Shown: piece by piece, positions 7,465 to 18,300 of the stretch
Layout of the letters: the number at the start of each line of letters is the position of its first letter
Position numbering within the stretch: position 1 is the first letter of the stretch
From: an uncultured Porphyromonadaceae bacterium
Lineage (GTDB): Bacteria; Bacteroidota; Bacteroidia; Bacteroidales; UBA11471
DNA: 64,000 nt
Assembly: GCA_900542765.1 (NCBI GenBank)
Contig: UQOX01000007.1
Location: forward strand, 1 to 64,000
Direction: 5' to 3'
Program-made: the position numbers and the translations under genes
The notes under the pieces: model-generated
What the model was told of the DNA's origin: nothing
What the model saw: the letters and a program-made list of their open reading frames with translations, nothing else
Database searches by the model: none

Positions 7465-10356
7465 ATGAAAAGAAAAATTACTCAGATTGGTAGACTGTTT
7501 GCAGCTGCTGCCCTGCTCTTCGGCGCTTCGTCGTGGGCTTCGGCACAAGAAACTGTGACAGCTACCTATGCCTGCACAACGGCAGCTATTGAAACAGCCA
7601 CCATCTCGACCGACGGTGTACTCTCCTCCGGTACGATGGCTGTTGCTTCCGGTTGGGATTTCTCCGGAACCAAGGCTATCAATGGTGTTACCTTTATGCG
7701 TTTCGGCCCTGCCTCTAAGATGTCCGACACCTCTCTTCCTACGGTTCGGTTTACGTTGAACGTGGAAAACGGCGTGACGTTTACTCCCACCTCGGTGGCT
7801 TTCAACGCCGCCCGTTTCGGATCGGACAGCGGTAACCAACTCGACGTGTATGCCGTCAAAGCCGACGGCTCGAAGGTGAAATTGAATGCCGAAACCCTCG
7901 AACCCCTGCGCGATAACAGCGGCTCATTCTTGACGACCACCCTGCCTATCACCGACATTACCGGCAGTGTCGCCATCGAATTCAACTTCAAATGTGATGC
8001 CGGCAAGCAAGTAGGTCTCAACAACGTCGTGATTACCGGTACCTACACGTTGCCCGAAGCTTTCAAAGTAGCCTATCTGGCCGGTACCGATGTTGTTGAC
8101 GGAACTTGCAACGAAGCTATTTTCAAAGCCCTCGAAGCAGACCCGATTATGGACGTTACCCCTCTCAACTTTGATGACGTAACTCTCACCGGCGATCTCG
8201 CAGCCGATGGTCTTGCCGACTACGACCTCGTCGTTATTGCAGGTCCTACCGGCTCGAAAACTTCTCTTGCCACATCGTTCGACAAAATCCTCGGCAAGAT
8301 TCCCGTGCTCAACACCAAAGCATTCTGGTACAACAAGACCAGCCCCGCTATTGGTGGCGGCGGTGCAAACCCCGGCACGGCCGAGAATCCTTCGATGACC
8401 CTTATTCCCGATTATCTCTATGTAGAGCACGACATCTTTGCCGGCCTTTCGAGAATCGACACGGTTATGCCGTTTGCAAAACCGGGTCGAGAAGGCGGAC
8501 GTTACCTGCAAGGTATTCCTTCCGAAACGACGTTCGAGCATGACGTCATCGCCACGGCCAACGGCGCAGCTTCTGTTGCCGAGCACTGGTTCGACGGCAA
8601 TATCGGTTACCTGATTATCCCCATCGATGGTGAAGGTGCAGAATATACCGTGCTTGACGGTGCTTTGACCGAAGATGGCGCCAGAATGTTTGTCAACGCA
8701 GCCAAATATCTCCTTTGGGCCGAACCGTATGAACTCCCCATCGTAGGTACCTGCGCTACCGAGATTAAAACTACCGCGCTCGAAGGCGAATGGGCAGGTT
8801 ACTATGAACTCACCATCACCGCCACTCCCGATACCGCCAAGATTTACTACACCACCGACGGTACCGTGCCCACCACCGAGAGCAAGCTCTATGAGGCTCC
8901 CGATACTCTCTTGAAGAACTGCTTGATTCAGGCTATCGCCGTTTCGCCCGAGAAATGGTATGACTCTCCCGTCGACAGCCTCGAATTTGTAAACACGACT
9001 CTCGCCGCCCTGCCGGCTCCGGTTATTACTCTCGCTCAAAATGCCGACGGTAAATGCATCGACGTGACCATCGCCATCTCCAGTGAAGAGCTCGACCTCA
9101 CCGGCGCACAAATCCTCTACACCCTCGATGGTGCCGATCCCATTGAGAACGGTGAAGTTTACTCCGCTCCGTTTGCCGCCTATGGTGACTCCATCACCGT
9201 GATGGCTGTTGCTGTAAGCGAGAAATACAACAACTCGCCCGTTGCCATCCAAGGTATCAAGAACGAGAACTATGTGGCTCGCGAGAAAGTATTCTACTCG
9301 ACCGACTTCCACAATCCTATCGAAGAGTGGTTCTACAATGCCGATTTCACCTATGACGAAAATGGCGAAGTTATTGCCGGTACCGTTAAACCCGGTGCCG
9401 TATGGCCCGAAGGCATCGGTTTCTCTAACTCGACCGAAAAAGACGGTTTCCGCGTGCATGTATTCAATAAGGGCAATACCTATGTAGGTTATCGCCAGTA
9501 CAACGGCTGGTCGTTCTACGGCGAGAAAGATCGTCGTCTCATTCTCCAAAGCGACAATGGTGCTTACTTCCTCAACAAGGAAGGTAAGACCGGTGCTGCT
9601 CCCGACACCCTGTTCCAAGGCCCGTTCGATGTTGAACTCGACATCAGAGCCAAAGTGGAAACTCCTATCCGCGTCATGGTGGGCGATGAGCTCGAAGGTA
9701 CCGAATGGCAAGTGCTCGATGAAATCGTCGTTCCCAACGGAGCAGAAGAGACCGTAAGATTCTCTTACAATGGAACCGACAAGAAGTATGTACGCTTCGA
9801 GAGCGAAGCCAAAGAATTCTATGTTGACGAATACAGAATCTTGGTTGAAGGTTATGGTGAGCTCGAATTGCAATCGGTATCTCCCGCCGGTAGCACTACA
9901 ATGGCCGAGGCTGTTCTGATTGCTGACACCACGACTACCTTCGTTGTTACGTTCAACAACCCGCTGGCTGCAACCCAAGCCGACAACTTGATCGTATACT
10001 TTGGTGTACCCACCGCGCCTACGACCAACTGCACCTACACCATCGATGGCAATAAGATGACGATTACCCGCGAAGGTACCGAGCCTCTTGCTGGTGGTAC
10101 CTACCAACTCGTAGTTCAAAACATAACCGACGTTGTGGGTCAGACCTATGCTCGTCTCTCGCAATTCTTCAAGGTTGAAGGTACCGAGCCCGAACCCGGT
10201 GCAGTAACGACTCCCGAAGTAGAGAAAGTTGTTGTATCGCAAGTAATCTACGGCCTCTCCGGTGCTGTTCAAAGTGAACTGACCCAAGGTCTCAACCTGG
10301 TACGCACTGTTTACAGCGACGGTACGGTTGAAGTAGAAAAAGTTATTGTAAAATAA
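7465..10356 (+). CDS. Large secreted protein: ThuA/GATase-like region, chitobiase-C-like repeats, Ig-like domain, T9SS-like tail
   Basis: A 963-residue protein with a signal peptide (KITQIGRLFAAAALLFGASS, cleavage after WASA). Residues about 200-430 look like a flavodoxin/ThuA-like fold (AYLAGTDVVDG, DYDLVVIAGPTGS, YLIIPIDGEGAEY); this is a fold guess. Two beta modules of the chitobiase/beta-hexosaminidase C-terminal type follow (IYYTTDGTVPTT near 460; ILYTLDGADPIENGE near 550). Near 800-900 is an SbsA/Big-like Ig domain (SVSPAGSTTMAEAVLI, FVVTFNNPL). The end (IYGLSGAVQSELTQGLNLV to VEKVIVK) resembles a type A T9SS sorting tail. No catalytic motif is recognised. Codon choice looks like that of rpsA (many GGT, GTT, GCT), suggesting strong expression. 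It has its own consensus promoter and a strong terminator. Likely a surface or secreted structural or binding protein; no function can be assigned. Confidence 0.7.
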   Translation: MKRKITQIGRLFAAAALLFGASSWASAQETVTATYACTTAAIETATISTDGVLSSGTMAVASGWDFSGTKAINGVTFMRFGPASKMSDTSLPTVRFTLNVENGVTFTPTSVAFNAARFGSDSGNQLDVYAVKADGSKVKLNAETLEPLRDNSGSFLTTTLPITDITGSVAIEFNFKCDAGKQVGLNNVVITGTYTLPEAFKVAYLAGTDVVDGTCNEAIFKALEADPIMDVTPLNFDDVTLTGDLAADGLADYDLVVIAGPTGSKTSLATSFDKILGKIPVLNTKAFWYNKTSPAIGGGGANPGTAENPSMTLIPDYLYVEHDIFAGLSRIDTVMPFAKPGREGGRYLQGIPSETTFEHDVIATANGAASVAEHWFDGNIGYLIIPIDGEGAEYTVLDGALTEDGARMFVNAAKYLLWAEPYELPIVGTCATEIKTTALEGEWAGYYELTITATPDTAKIYYTTDGTVPTTESKLYEAPDTLLKNCLIQAIAVSPEKWYDSPVDSLEFVNTTLAALPAPVITLAQNADGKCIDVTIAISSEELDLTGAQILYTLDGADPIENGEVYSAPFAAYGDSITVMAVAVSEKYNNSPVAIQGIKNENYVAREKVFYSTDFHNPIEEWFYNADFTYDENGEVIAGTVKPGAVWPEGIGFSNSTEKDGFRVHVFNKGNTYVGYRQYNGWSFYGEKDRRLILQSDNGAYFLNKEGKTGAAPDTLFQGPFDVELDIRAKVETPIRVMVGDELEGTEWQVLDEIVVPNGAEETVRFSYNGTDKKYVRFESEAKEFYVDEYRILVEGYGELELQSVSPAGSTTMAEAVLIADTTTTFVVTFNNPLAATQADNLIVYFGVPTAPTTNCTYTIDGNKMTITREGTEPLAGGTYQLVVQNITDVVGQTYARLSQFFKVEGTEPEPGAVTTPEVEKVVVSQVIYGLSGAVQSELTQGLNLVRTVYSDGTVEVEKVIVK

Positions 10357-10381
10357 GAGATTCCTCTCTTTCCTAACCATA

Positions 10382-10414
10382 GCGAGGCGGTCGGGCGACC
10401 GCCTCGCTTTTTTT
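10382..10414 (+). terminator. Intrinsic terminator after the 963-aa gene
   Basis: Perfect 12-bp GC-rich stem (GCGAGGCGGTCG / CGACCGCCTCGC, 10382-10393 and 10396-10407) followed by seven T. It lies 26 bp after the stop codon. Confidence 0.9.
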
Positions 10415-10654
10415 CTCTCGATTCGAATCCCTCCCGGAGTATCCCCCTCTCCATGTCGGAATTCACTCTCGTTTCCCCCGGCCATGCCGCGACGGCTTGC
10501 CCGTCGCCCCGAGCCCCCTCTTTCGTTCCTCTTCCGATCCCTCCCTGTTCCCCCCTCATTCCCTTCTCCCGTGCAGAGGCGCCCCCCCCGGAGATGGTTT
10601 CTTGTCGGCCCGACTGTAAATTGTGGTGGGCGACTGCAAATTTTGGCTCTACGG

Positions 10655-10686
10655 CTTGAATATCCCAAATATATTTGTTATATTTG
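10655..10686 (+). promoter_or_regulatory. Probable promoter for the AraC-type gene
   Basis: CTTG (10655-10658), 20 bases, TATATTTG (10679-10686). A second TATATTTG overlaps at 10670-10677. The -33 box is one base off consensus. The rest of the 409-bp gap 10357-10765 holds the preceding terminator and a GC-rich stretch without a supported gene. Confidence 0.5.
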
Positions 10687-10765
10687 TCTATTCCGCCGCC
10701 TCACAAGCTGCCCTGCCGGCTTGCCGGCGGTGAAACCCGAAAATACGAGATTCAACCGCAAGGAC

Positions 10766-11761
10766 ATGAACTACAGCGATTTGGAAAACGAAATCAGTTA
10801 TCTCAACGCCACAAAGACCGATATGCACTTTGGCGTCTATGTCAATACCGTGGGCTTCCAAAGCATCAAGGCCGGCGAGCATTACCCCCTCAAAGACCAC
10901 CCGTCGGGATATTTCTTCAACGTGGGCAAGGGACGTGTTTTGCAGGAGTTCCAATTGCTGTATATAACCAAAGGTGCCGGTTCGTTCACCTCCGATCGTA
11001 CACAGGTGCAGCCTCTTACCAAAGGCTCTCTCCTTTGTCTCTTCCCCGGGCAATGGCACACCTATTCGCCTTCGGAAAAAGTGGGGTGGAACGAGTATTA
11101 TATCGGTTTCAACGGCCCCGTTGCCGAGTTGTGGTTCCGCCAGGCGCATATTACGGCCGACAGTCCCGTGCTGAAAATCGGCTTCAATGCCGACCTGGTG
11201 AAACTCTTCCAAACCGCCATCGAGGTGGCCAATAGCGGGAAGAATGCTGCCCAGCAGTGCCTTTCGGGCATCGTCATGCACATTTTGGGGCTTATCTGTT
11301 ACATCTCCAACAACCGCATTTTCGAGGAAGACAGCATCAGCCAGAAGATAGAACGCTCGAAAATCATCATGATTGAGAACCTTTATAAGAATGTCGATGT
11401 CGAAGAGTTGGCCGAGAACCTCAATCTCTCATACAGCTGGTTCCGTAAGGTGTTCAAGGATTACACCGGCTATGCCCCGGCCAAGTATTTCCAGGAACTG
11501 AAAATCAAAAAAGCCGAAGACCTGCTCATGCGCACGTCGCACTCGGTGAAGGAAATTTCCTATATGCTCAATTACAAGTCGGCCGAGCACTTCTTCTCGC
11601 TTTTCAAGAAAAAGACCGGTTTCACACCCCTCGAATACCGCAATTACATCAGAGGAGGAGAAGCCTCCGATGTTCGGCCTTCGCGTCGGGTTTCCCTGCC
11701 CGATTTGCCCGAGCCGCCGCAGGAGATGATCGACGAGATTGCGTCTGCGCATAAAAAATAA
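10766..11761 (+). CDS. AraC-family transcriptional regulator
   Basis: A 331-residue protein. The N-terminal half is a cupin-like sensor domain (GYFFNVGKGRVLQEFQLLYI, then LCLFPGQWHTYSPSEKVGW). Residues about 205-295 carry two helix-turn-helix motifs of the AraC/XylS class: VEELAENLNLSYSWFRKVFK and VKEISYMLNYKSAEHFFSLF, followed by the family signature KKTGFTPLEYRN. A short charged tail of about 35 residues follows. The ATG at 10766 is chosen because the promoter lies at 10655-10686, which excludes upstream starts in the same open frame. It stands between two large secreted-protein genes and could control either; its ligand is not predictable, although sugar sensing is common in this family. 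Confidence 0.9.
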   Translation: MNYSDLENEISYLNATKTDMHFGVYVNTVGFQSIKAGEHYPLKDHPSGYFFNVGKGRVLQEFQLLYITKGAGSFTSDRTQVQPLTKGSLLCLFPGQWHTYSPSEKVGWNEYYIGFNGPVAELWFRQAHITADSPVLKIGFNADLVKLFQTAIEVANSGKNAAQQCLSGIVMHILGLICYISNNRIFEEDSISQKIERSKIIMIENLYKNVDVEELAENLNLSYSWFRKVFKDYTGYAPAKYFQELKIKKAEDLLMRTSHSVKEISYMLNYKSAEHFFSLFKKKTGFTPLEYRNYIRGGEASDVRPSRRVSLPDLPEPPQEMIDEIASAHKK

Positions 11762-12259
11762 ACCCGCTCTTTGGGCGGCGCATCTACCTTTGCTTTTGAG
11801 TGTGAATCTGTGCCGTCTCATGCACACTTGCGGACCGAACGTCTATTGCTCCGCCCCCTGCGCCTAAGTGGCATGCGGCTCCGTCGTCATGTATAATCAG
11901 GCTTCGCATCACCCTTTGTCCCGCAGGTGTATGGGTAGGGTGGCTTGCCCATGAAAATGGCCCTGTCGTTTGCGGGTGGGAGAGACTTGTTTGGAGATGT
12001 GAGAAACCATAAAAACTACAAGCCATACAAAAAGTTTTCGTATTGTATGTTTACTTGTATTTGTGTTTATTAACTATCCGATTCCTGCTTACCAACATCT
12101 CGATAAGGAGGTCCTGTTTATGGATTGTTTTATTAATAGATAGATTATTAGCCTGTTTTGTTTTTGGCGTTCTGTGCGAGCCCTACCGTTTAGCTATTCA
12201 AAAAAGACACACAGTCTGTTAATAAATATAAATAAATCCATGAAAAGGTGCAAATGAAG
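11762..12259 (+). other. Long intergenic stretch without a supported gene
   Basis: About 500 bp between the AraC gene and the -7 box of the giant gene. The first half is GC-rich with a lone TACCTTTG (11785-11792), a possible -7 box without a good -33 partner. The second half is AT-rich. An AAGGAGGT before a 7-codon ORF near 12109-12144 is seen but unsupported. No protein, tRNA or clear structured RNA was recognised; a small RNA cannot be excluded. Confidence 0.4.
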
Positions 12260-12267
12260 TACCTTTG
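12260..12267 (+). promoter_or_regulatory. -7 element upstream of the giant repeat protein
   Basis: TACCTTTG matches TAnnTTTG; no TTTG at the expected -33 spacing. It would give a leader of about 85 bases before the ATG at 12357. Confidence 0.45.
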
Positions 12268-12291
12268 CATGAGATTTTTTTTAGGTAAAAG

Positions 12292-12331
12292 AAAGCGATT
12301 CAAATAAATTTTTACAAACGGAAATCGCTTT
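12292..12331 (+). other. Stem-loop in the 5' leader of the giant gene
   Basis: AAAGCGATT (12292-12300) and AATCGCTTT (12323-12331) form a perfect 9-bp stem around a 22-base AT-rich loop, ending in a short T run 25 bases before the start codon. It resembles a weak terminator or attenuator; its function is not known. Confidence 0.4.
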
Positions 12332-12356
12332 TTCGGAATAATTAATACGACAAATA

Positions 12357-15300
12357 ATGAAAAAACTGTGTGCACTTGTAGTCTGTCTGTTATTGTGTGC
12401 ATCTTTTCCTCTGTATGCCGAGAGCTATGTACTCGATGATGCGGGCGAACGAGAGTTCTCGACCGTATCTTCGACCGAGTATGATATCAGCGGTGAAGCC
12501 GGTGTCTTGACCTTTGAAGGAAAATATTCCACAATCTTCGGAATCGGAGGTAGCGGGAACTGTTATCTCGACCAGTATGTTGACGGTTCTTGGGTACGGA
12601 TAGCGACGTTGGATATGCTTACCAAAGATTGGCAGACCTTGACTTATACACTTGACCGTCGGGCCACCAAAATAAAGATGTATACCGAGACGGGAGCCGT
12701 GGGAAAGAAGAATTTCCGCAATGTAAAGGTAACGCGCGCGCGGTATATCGAGGCCGGTGACATAAATCTTGCCAGTTTTACTTCGGGTTCGGGTGCCGAT
12801 GATGTAAAGACGCAGACCTTCTCGGTGCGCTACTCCAATGCCGCAGCCCCTCTCACGGTCTCGTCGAGCAATCCCGCTTTTACCGCATCGGTCTCTTCTA
12901 CCACCATCGAGCAGGCGGTCACCACGGCCGATGTCACGGTGACCTATGCCCCCTCTGACCTGGCTCGTCACGATGCGACGATTACCGTGACCGACGGCAT
13001 CGTCTCATTTACCCAATCTGTTGTCGGCCTTTGCGCTCCCAACAACATCGAGGCCGGAGCCGCCACCTTCCACACCCTGCCGGTGACCTGGAATGCCGTT
13101 TCGGGAGCCGAGAGCTACACCATACAGATGCGTAACGCCCTCAATGAGGTAGAGGCCGAGGAGACCGTTTCGACGCCGAGCTACACCATGTCGGGGCTTA
13201 CCCCCGATGCGACATACTCGGTGCGCATCTGTGCCAACTATCCCGGCGGTTACAGTTCGGGATTTGCTTCGGGGCTGGTCAAGACCGACGATTATATCCC
13301 CGCTCCGCAAGATTTTACCGTGGGAACGGTGTTTGAGTCGACCCCTGTGCCCATGTCGTGGAGTGCCGTCGATGATGTCGTTACTTACAGTGTGCGCATC
13401 TACACGACCGAAGGCGCCTTGGTTTCCGAGACCGAGAACCTTACCGCCACATCGACCTCGATTGATGCTTCGCTCGATCCCCGTCTCTCTTATGAGGTGA
13501 AACTGCGGGCCGACTACAAAGGTTTCTATTCCGATGAGGTCGTTGTCACGCCCCATTGCGTGCCCACCCCCGACGGCCTTGCCTATGAGGTGGCCGGCAA
13601 GACCGATTTCGACATCTCTTGGAATGCGGTCGCTCCCGATGTACTATATAATATAGTCGTCGAGAAGACCGATGGAGGCGAGCCGGTCGACGATGCCTCC
13701 CTCCTCGATACGACCTACCGCGTTTCGGGGCTTACGCCGGGAACCGGCTATACCATCAAGGTGCGGGTGGTTACCGACGACGGGGCGACGCCCTTCGCCT
13801 CGATTGGAGCCCGTTCGTGGGAACTGCTTCCCCCGTCGAGCATCGAGACGTCAGCAGGAGAAGCTCCCTTCTCGTTGCGCATAGCCTGGTCGGCTGTCGA
13901 AGAAGCCGATGCCTATAAAGTCTCCATCTACGATGCCGGCGATCTGTTTGTGCGCGATACGGTGGTGCTCGGTGCGACCGACGTGCTCTTCCAGGACATG
14001 TTGCCCGGTACCTATACGGTGAAAGTGGCCGCACAATGGTCGGGATACACGTTTGGCGAATCGACACATTCGGCCGCAGTCGACAAATATCCCTTGCAGG
14101 TGCTCATCGCCGACACGTCCCGCATGTATGGTCAGGAAAATCCTGAGACCTATCGCTTTGTATATTCCGGCTGGATAGGGGAGCACACCTCCGTGGCCCA
14201 GGACCCCGAAGTGGTTACTTCGGCTCTGCCCACATCGCCGGCCGGAGAATATGAACTCACCGTCACTGGCGGCGAGGACCCTTGGTACACCTTCTCGGCC
14301 GGCTCCGGCGTGCTGACCGTTACGAAAGCGCCGCTCCACGTCTCGGTGGCCGATACCAGCCGTTACTACCGCAAGCCCGACCCTGAATTCCGCCTCATTT
14401 ACGAAGGCTTCCTTTTCGACGACGACCCGTCGATATTGCAGCAGGAGCCCATTGCCACGTCCAATGCCACCATCGATTCCGATTTCGGCGTTTATGATAT
14501 TACCCTCTCGGGCGGAAGCTCTGACCGCTACGAGTTTATTCTCTCGCAAGAACCGGCCAAGCTCACCATCTCCCAGGCCATGACCGAGGTCTCGACCGAG
14601 CCCATTCACAAAAAATATGGCGATGAGCCGTTCTCGATCGTTACCAACAACATCGAGGCTCCGCTTACCTGTGTCATTGCCGACCCCGACGTGGCCGAAC
14701 TCGATGAGGAGGGACGCATTGTCGTGAAAGCCCTGGGCGAAACGACTCTTACCGTTTCGCAAGCGGCGACCGAGCACTTTACCGAACTCGTCGAGACCCA
14801 GATACAACTCATCGTGGAGAAAGCCCCGCTGCTGATTTCGGTGGCCGACACGTCGCGTCTCTATGGCACGGCAAACCCCGATTTCCGCATCATCTATGAA
14901 GGCTTTGTCAACGGTGAAGATGCTTCGGTGCTCACTACCCAGCCTGTCGTGACGACCGAGGCTACGACCGAGAGTGAAGTCGGCAGCTACGAAATTGTAC
15001 CTTCGGGAGCGGCTGCCGAGAATTATGAAATCGAATATCGTGCCGGTCATCTCACCATCGACCCGTTGGCCGGCAGCCTCACCATTGCGGCTATCGACAC
15101 GACCGTCTATGGAGCCGAGCCCATCGCTCTCCCGGCAGTCTCTTCGCCCAATGCCGACGGGGCATATACCTATGCCATTGCCGATGAAACCGTGGCTGCG
15201 ATTGCCGACGGGAAAATCAACATACTGGCTGCCGGTGAGACTTGGCTCAAAGTCTCGCAACAAGGTAGCGGCAACTACGGCGATGTGGCCGACTCGGTCG

Positions 15301-18300
15301 CCCTTGTCGTGAAAAAAGCCCGCCTCGCTGTTTCGGTGGCCGACACGGTGCGCCTTTATAAAACCGAGAATCCGGCCTTTGTCATTCGGTATAAAGGCTT
15401 TGTGGGTAACGACGGTACCCATTCGCTCAGCGAACTGCCCCAGGCCCAGACCACGGCTGTCGTCGATTCCGACCCGGGAGAATATCCCATCACCCTCTCG
15501 GGCGGTGCGGCCGATAATTACGAGCTGGTCTATGTCGAGGGGGCCAAACTCATTGTCGACAAACTGACTCCGCTTATCGACACCACTCCCATACAGGTCG
15601 TTTACGGCAACGAGCCGGTGGCTCTCACCTCGAACAATCCCGACGGCGTTTTGCGTTGCACGCCCGCCGATACGACGGTGGCTCGTTTTGCCGATGGGCA
15701 GGTCGTGATAAAGAATGCCGGTAAAACGGTTCTCGCCGTGAGTCAAGATGAGTCGACCTACTATCATGCTTCCGACACCGTCGAGGTCGAATTGCAAGTC
15801 GACAAGGCGATGCTTACGGTTGCCGTGGCCGACACGTCGCGTCTCTACCGCGAAGAGAATCCCGCCTTCACGTTCACATACAGCGGCTTTGTCAACAACG
15901 ATGACACGACGGCCATCTCGGTACGACCCGTTGCGGCAACCGAGGCCGGTGTCGATGCCAAGGTGGGCGAGTATGTCGTGAAAGCGTCGGGGGCCCAGTC
16001 GGCCAATTATGATTTTACCTATCAAGACGGTACGCTCTTTATCCGCCAAGCCGCTTCGCATCTCGAAATGGCTGCCGTCGACACGCTTACCTACGGACAG
16101 CCTCTGCTCGCATTGCCCGAAGTGAAAAAGAACAACGAAGAGCAAGAGCTGCTCTATAAGACTCTCGACAGCCAGGTGGCTGTGGTCAAAGGCGACAAGC
16201 TCGAAATCGTGGGCGTGGGAACGACCTCGCTGGTGGCCTTGCAAGAGACCAGCGAAAACTATCTTGCCGGTTCCGACACGGTAGAGGTGATTGTGAACAA
16301 GGCCCTGCTTTCGATACAGGCGCTCGATGCCGAGCGTCCTTATGGCGAGCCCAATCCGGCCGGAAAGTTCTCGTACACGGGTTTTGTCTATGACGACGAT
16401 ACGACGGCCCTGACGGTAAAACCGGTGCTTCGCTGGGAGGCCGACTCCCTGTCTCCGGTCGGTGTCTATACGGTGACGCCCGAAGGAGCCGAAGCCCCCA
16501 ATTACAAGTTCGAGTATCATGCCGGTCACCTCACCATCAACCAGGCACAGACGGTTATCAACATCACCCTTCCCGACACGGCGGTTTATGGCGAAGAGCC
16601 CCGTCCGCTCGATATTACGTCGAACAATACCGAGAGCGAAATCATCTATGCGATTTCCGACCCCTCGATTGTGGAATTTGCCGATGGCAAGATGAAGCCC
16701 AAACATGTCGGTTCGACGATGGTCATTGCCATGCAGACCGCTTCGCAGAATTACACGCAAGGCGTCTCCAACTTCTTTACCTATGTCGTGAAGAAGGCTC
16801 CGCTTACCATTGCCGCTGTCGATACCACCCGCCACTATCGCGAGGAGAACCCCGATTTCACCCTTTCTTACGAAGGTTTTGTCAACGGTGACGACGCTTC
16901 GTCGTTCTCGGTCATGCCGCAGGTAAAATGCGACGCCCTTACCGAGTCGCCCGTGGGCCAGTATCCAATTCTGGTGAGTGGTGCCGCTGCCGACAATTAC
17001 ACCCTCTCTTATCGTCCGGCGACCCTCACCATCGAGCCGGCGGTGACCCGTCTCTCGGCCGATACGGTAGCTCTCAAACACTATGGCGACGAATCGTTTG
17101 CCTTGTCGGTAACCACCAACAACGATGAGGCCCCGCTCGAATATTCGTCCGAAGATCCTCGCGTCGTGACAGTCGAGAACGGTCGGGTGACCGTTGTGGC
17201 TCCCGGCTCGACGAACATCGTGCTGAAACAACAGGCTTCGGACAATTTCACGGCGGCCGAGTCGCTCGTCTTGCCGGTGACGGTGGCCAAGCGCACCTTG
17301 GCGGTGAGCGTGGCCGACACCTCGCGTTATTATGGCGAGGCCAATCCTGATTTTGCCATTACCTACGAAGGCTTTGTCGCCGGGGAGAATGAAGAGAATT
17401 TGACGCAGAAACCGGTCGCTTCGTGTGCGGCCGACTCGTCGTCGCTGGGCTCTTTCCCCATCACGCTTTCGGGCGGACTCTCCGACAACTACGACTTTGT
17501 ATATACCCACGCAACCCTTACCATCAAGTCTATACCCACCCAACTTACGGTGCAGCCCATCGATACGAAGACCTATGGCGACCAGCCTTTTGCCTTGCCG
17601 ACGGTGACCACCAATAGCAAACAGGGCGCCATTACCTATGCCATTGCCGACACGACTGTCGCCACTATTGTCGATGGCCTTGTCTACATCAAGGGGGCGG
17701 GAGAGACCTCCCTCACGGTGAAACAGGCTGCAACCGACAGCCACACGGCTGCCGAGCAGACGCTGCCTCTCACCGTGTCGAAAGCCACCCTTACGGTGAC
17801 CGCCGATAATAAGGAGTGCTTCCAAGGTCAGTCGATACCCGAGCTCACATTCTTCTATTCGGGCTTTGCCTATGACGATGATACCACCGCGTTGGCCGCG
17901 CTTCCCGAAATCTCTTGCGAAGTTTCCGAGACCTCGGAGGTCGGTGAGTTCGATATTGTGCTCACGGGGGGTAAGGCCGAGAATTACACGTTTGAATACA
18001 AATCGGGAACCCTCTCGGTATGGGCACCCAACCATACCCGGCTCACCGTGGCCGAGATAGGGGCGAAGACCTATGGCGACCTGCCGTTTGCCCTGCCCGA
18101 AGTGACGAGCAACAGCCGCGGCGAACTCTCTTATGCAATAGCCGACACCACGGTGGCGGTTGTTGTCGACGGCCGCATCTACATCAAGCACGCGGGAGAG
18201 ACGACCCTCACGGTGAAACAATCCGGCACCGACAGCTACACGGCCGCCGAGGAGAGCGTGCCTCTCGTGGTGGCAAAAGCCACCCTCACGTTGACGGCCG

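Noticed and set aside
10453-10659. 68-codon ORF between the terminator and the AraC promoter
   Set aside because: Pro/Cys-rich translation of a GC-rich intergenic stretch with no promoter; nothing recognisable.
7924-10668. 914-codon minus-strand open frame opposite the 963-aa gene
   Set aside because: It runs through the terminator at 10382-10414 and has no plausible product; the plus-strand gene has signal peptide, domains and promoter.
11784-12026. 80-codon minus-strand ORF in the long gap after the AraC gene
   Set aside because: No recognisable domain, no promoter, and composition like noncoding sequence; open frames of this size occur by chance here.
12109-12144. AAGGAGGT followed by a 7-codon ORF in the gap before the giant gene
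   Set aside because: Only seven codons, no amino acid bias like the ilv leader, no terminator or antiterminator pair, and it lies upstream of the -7 box of the giant gene.
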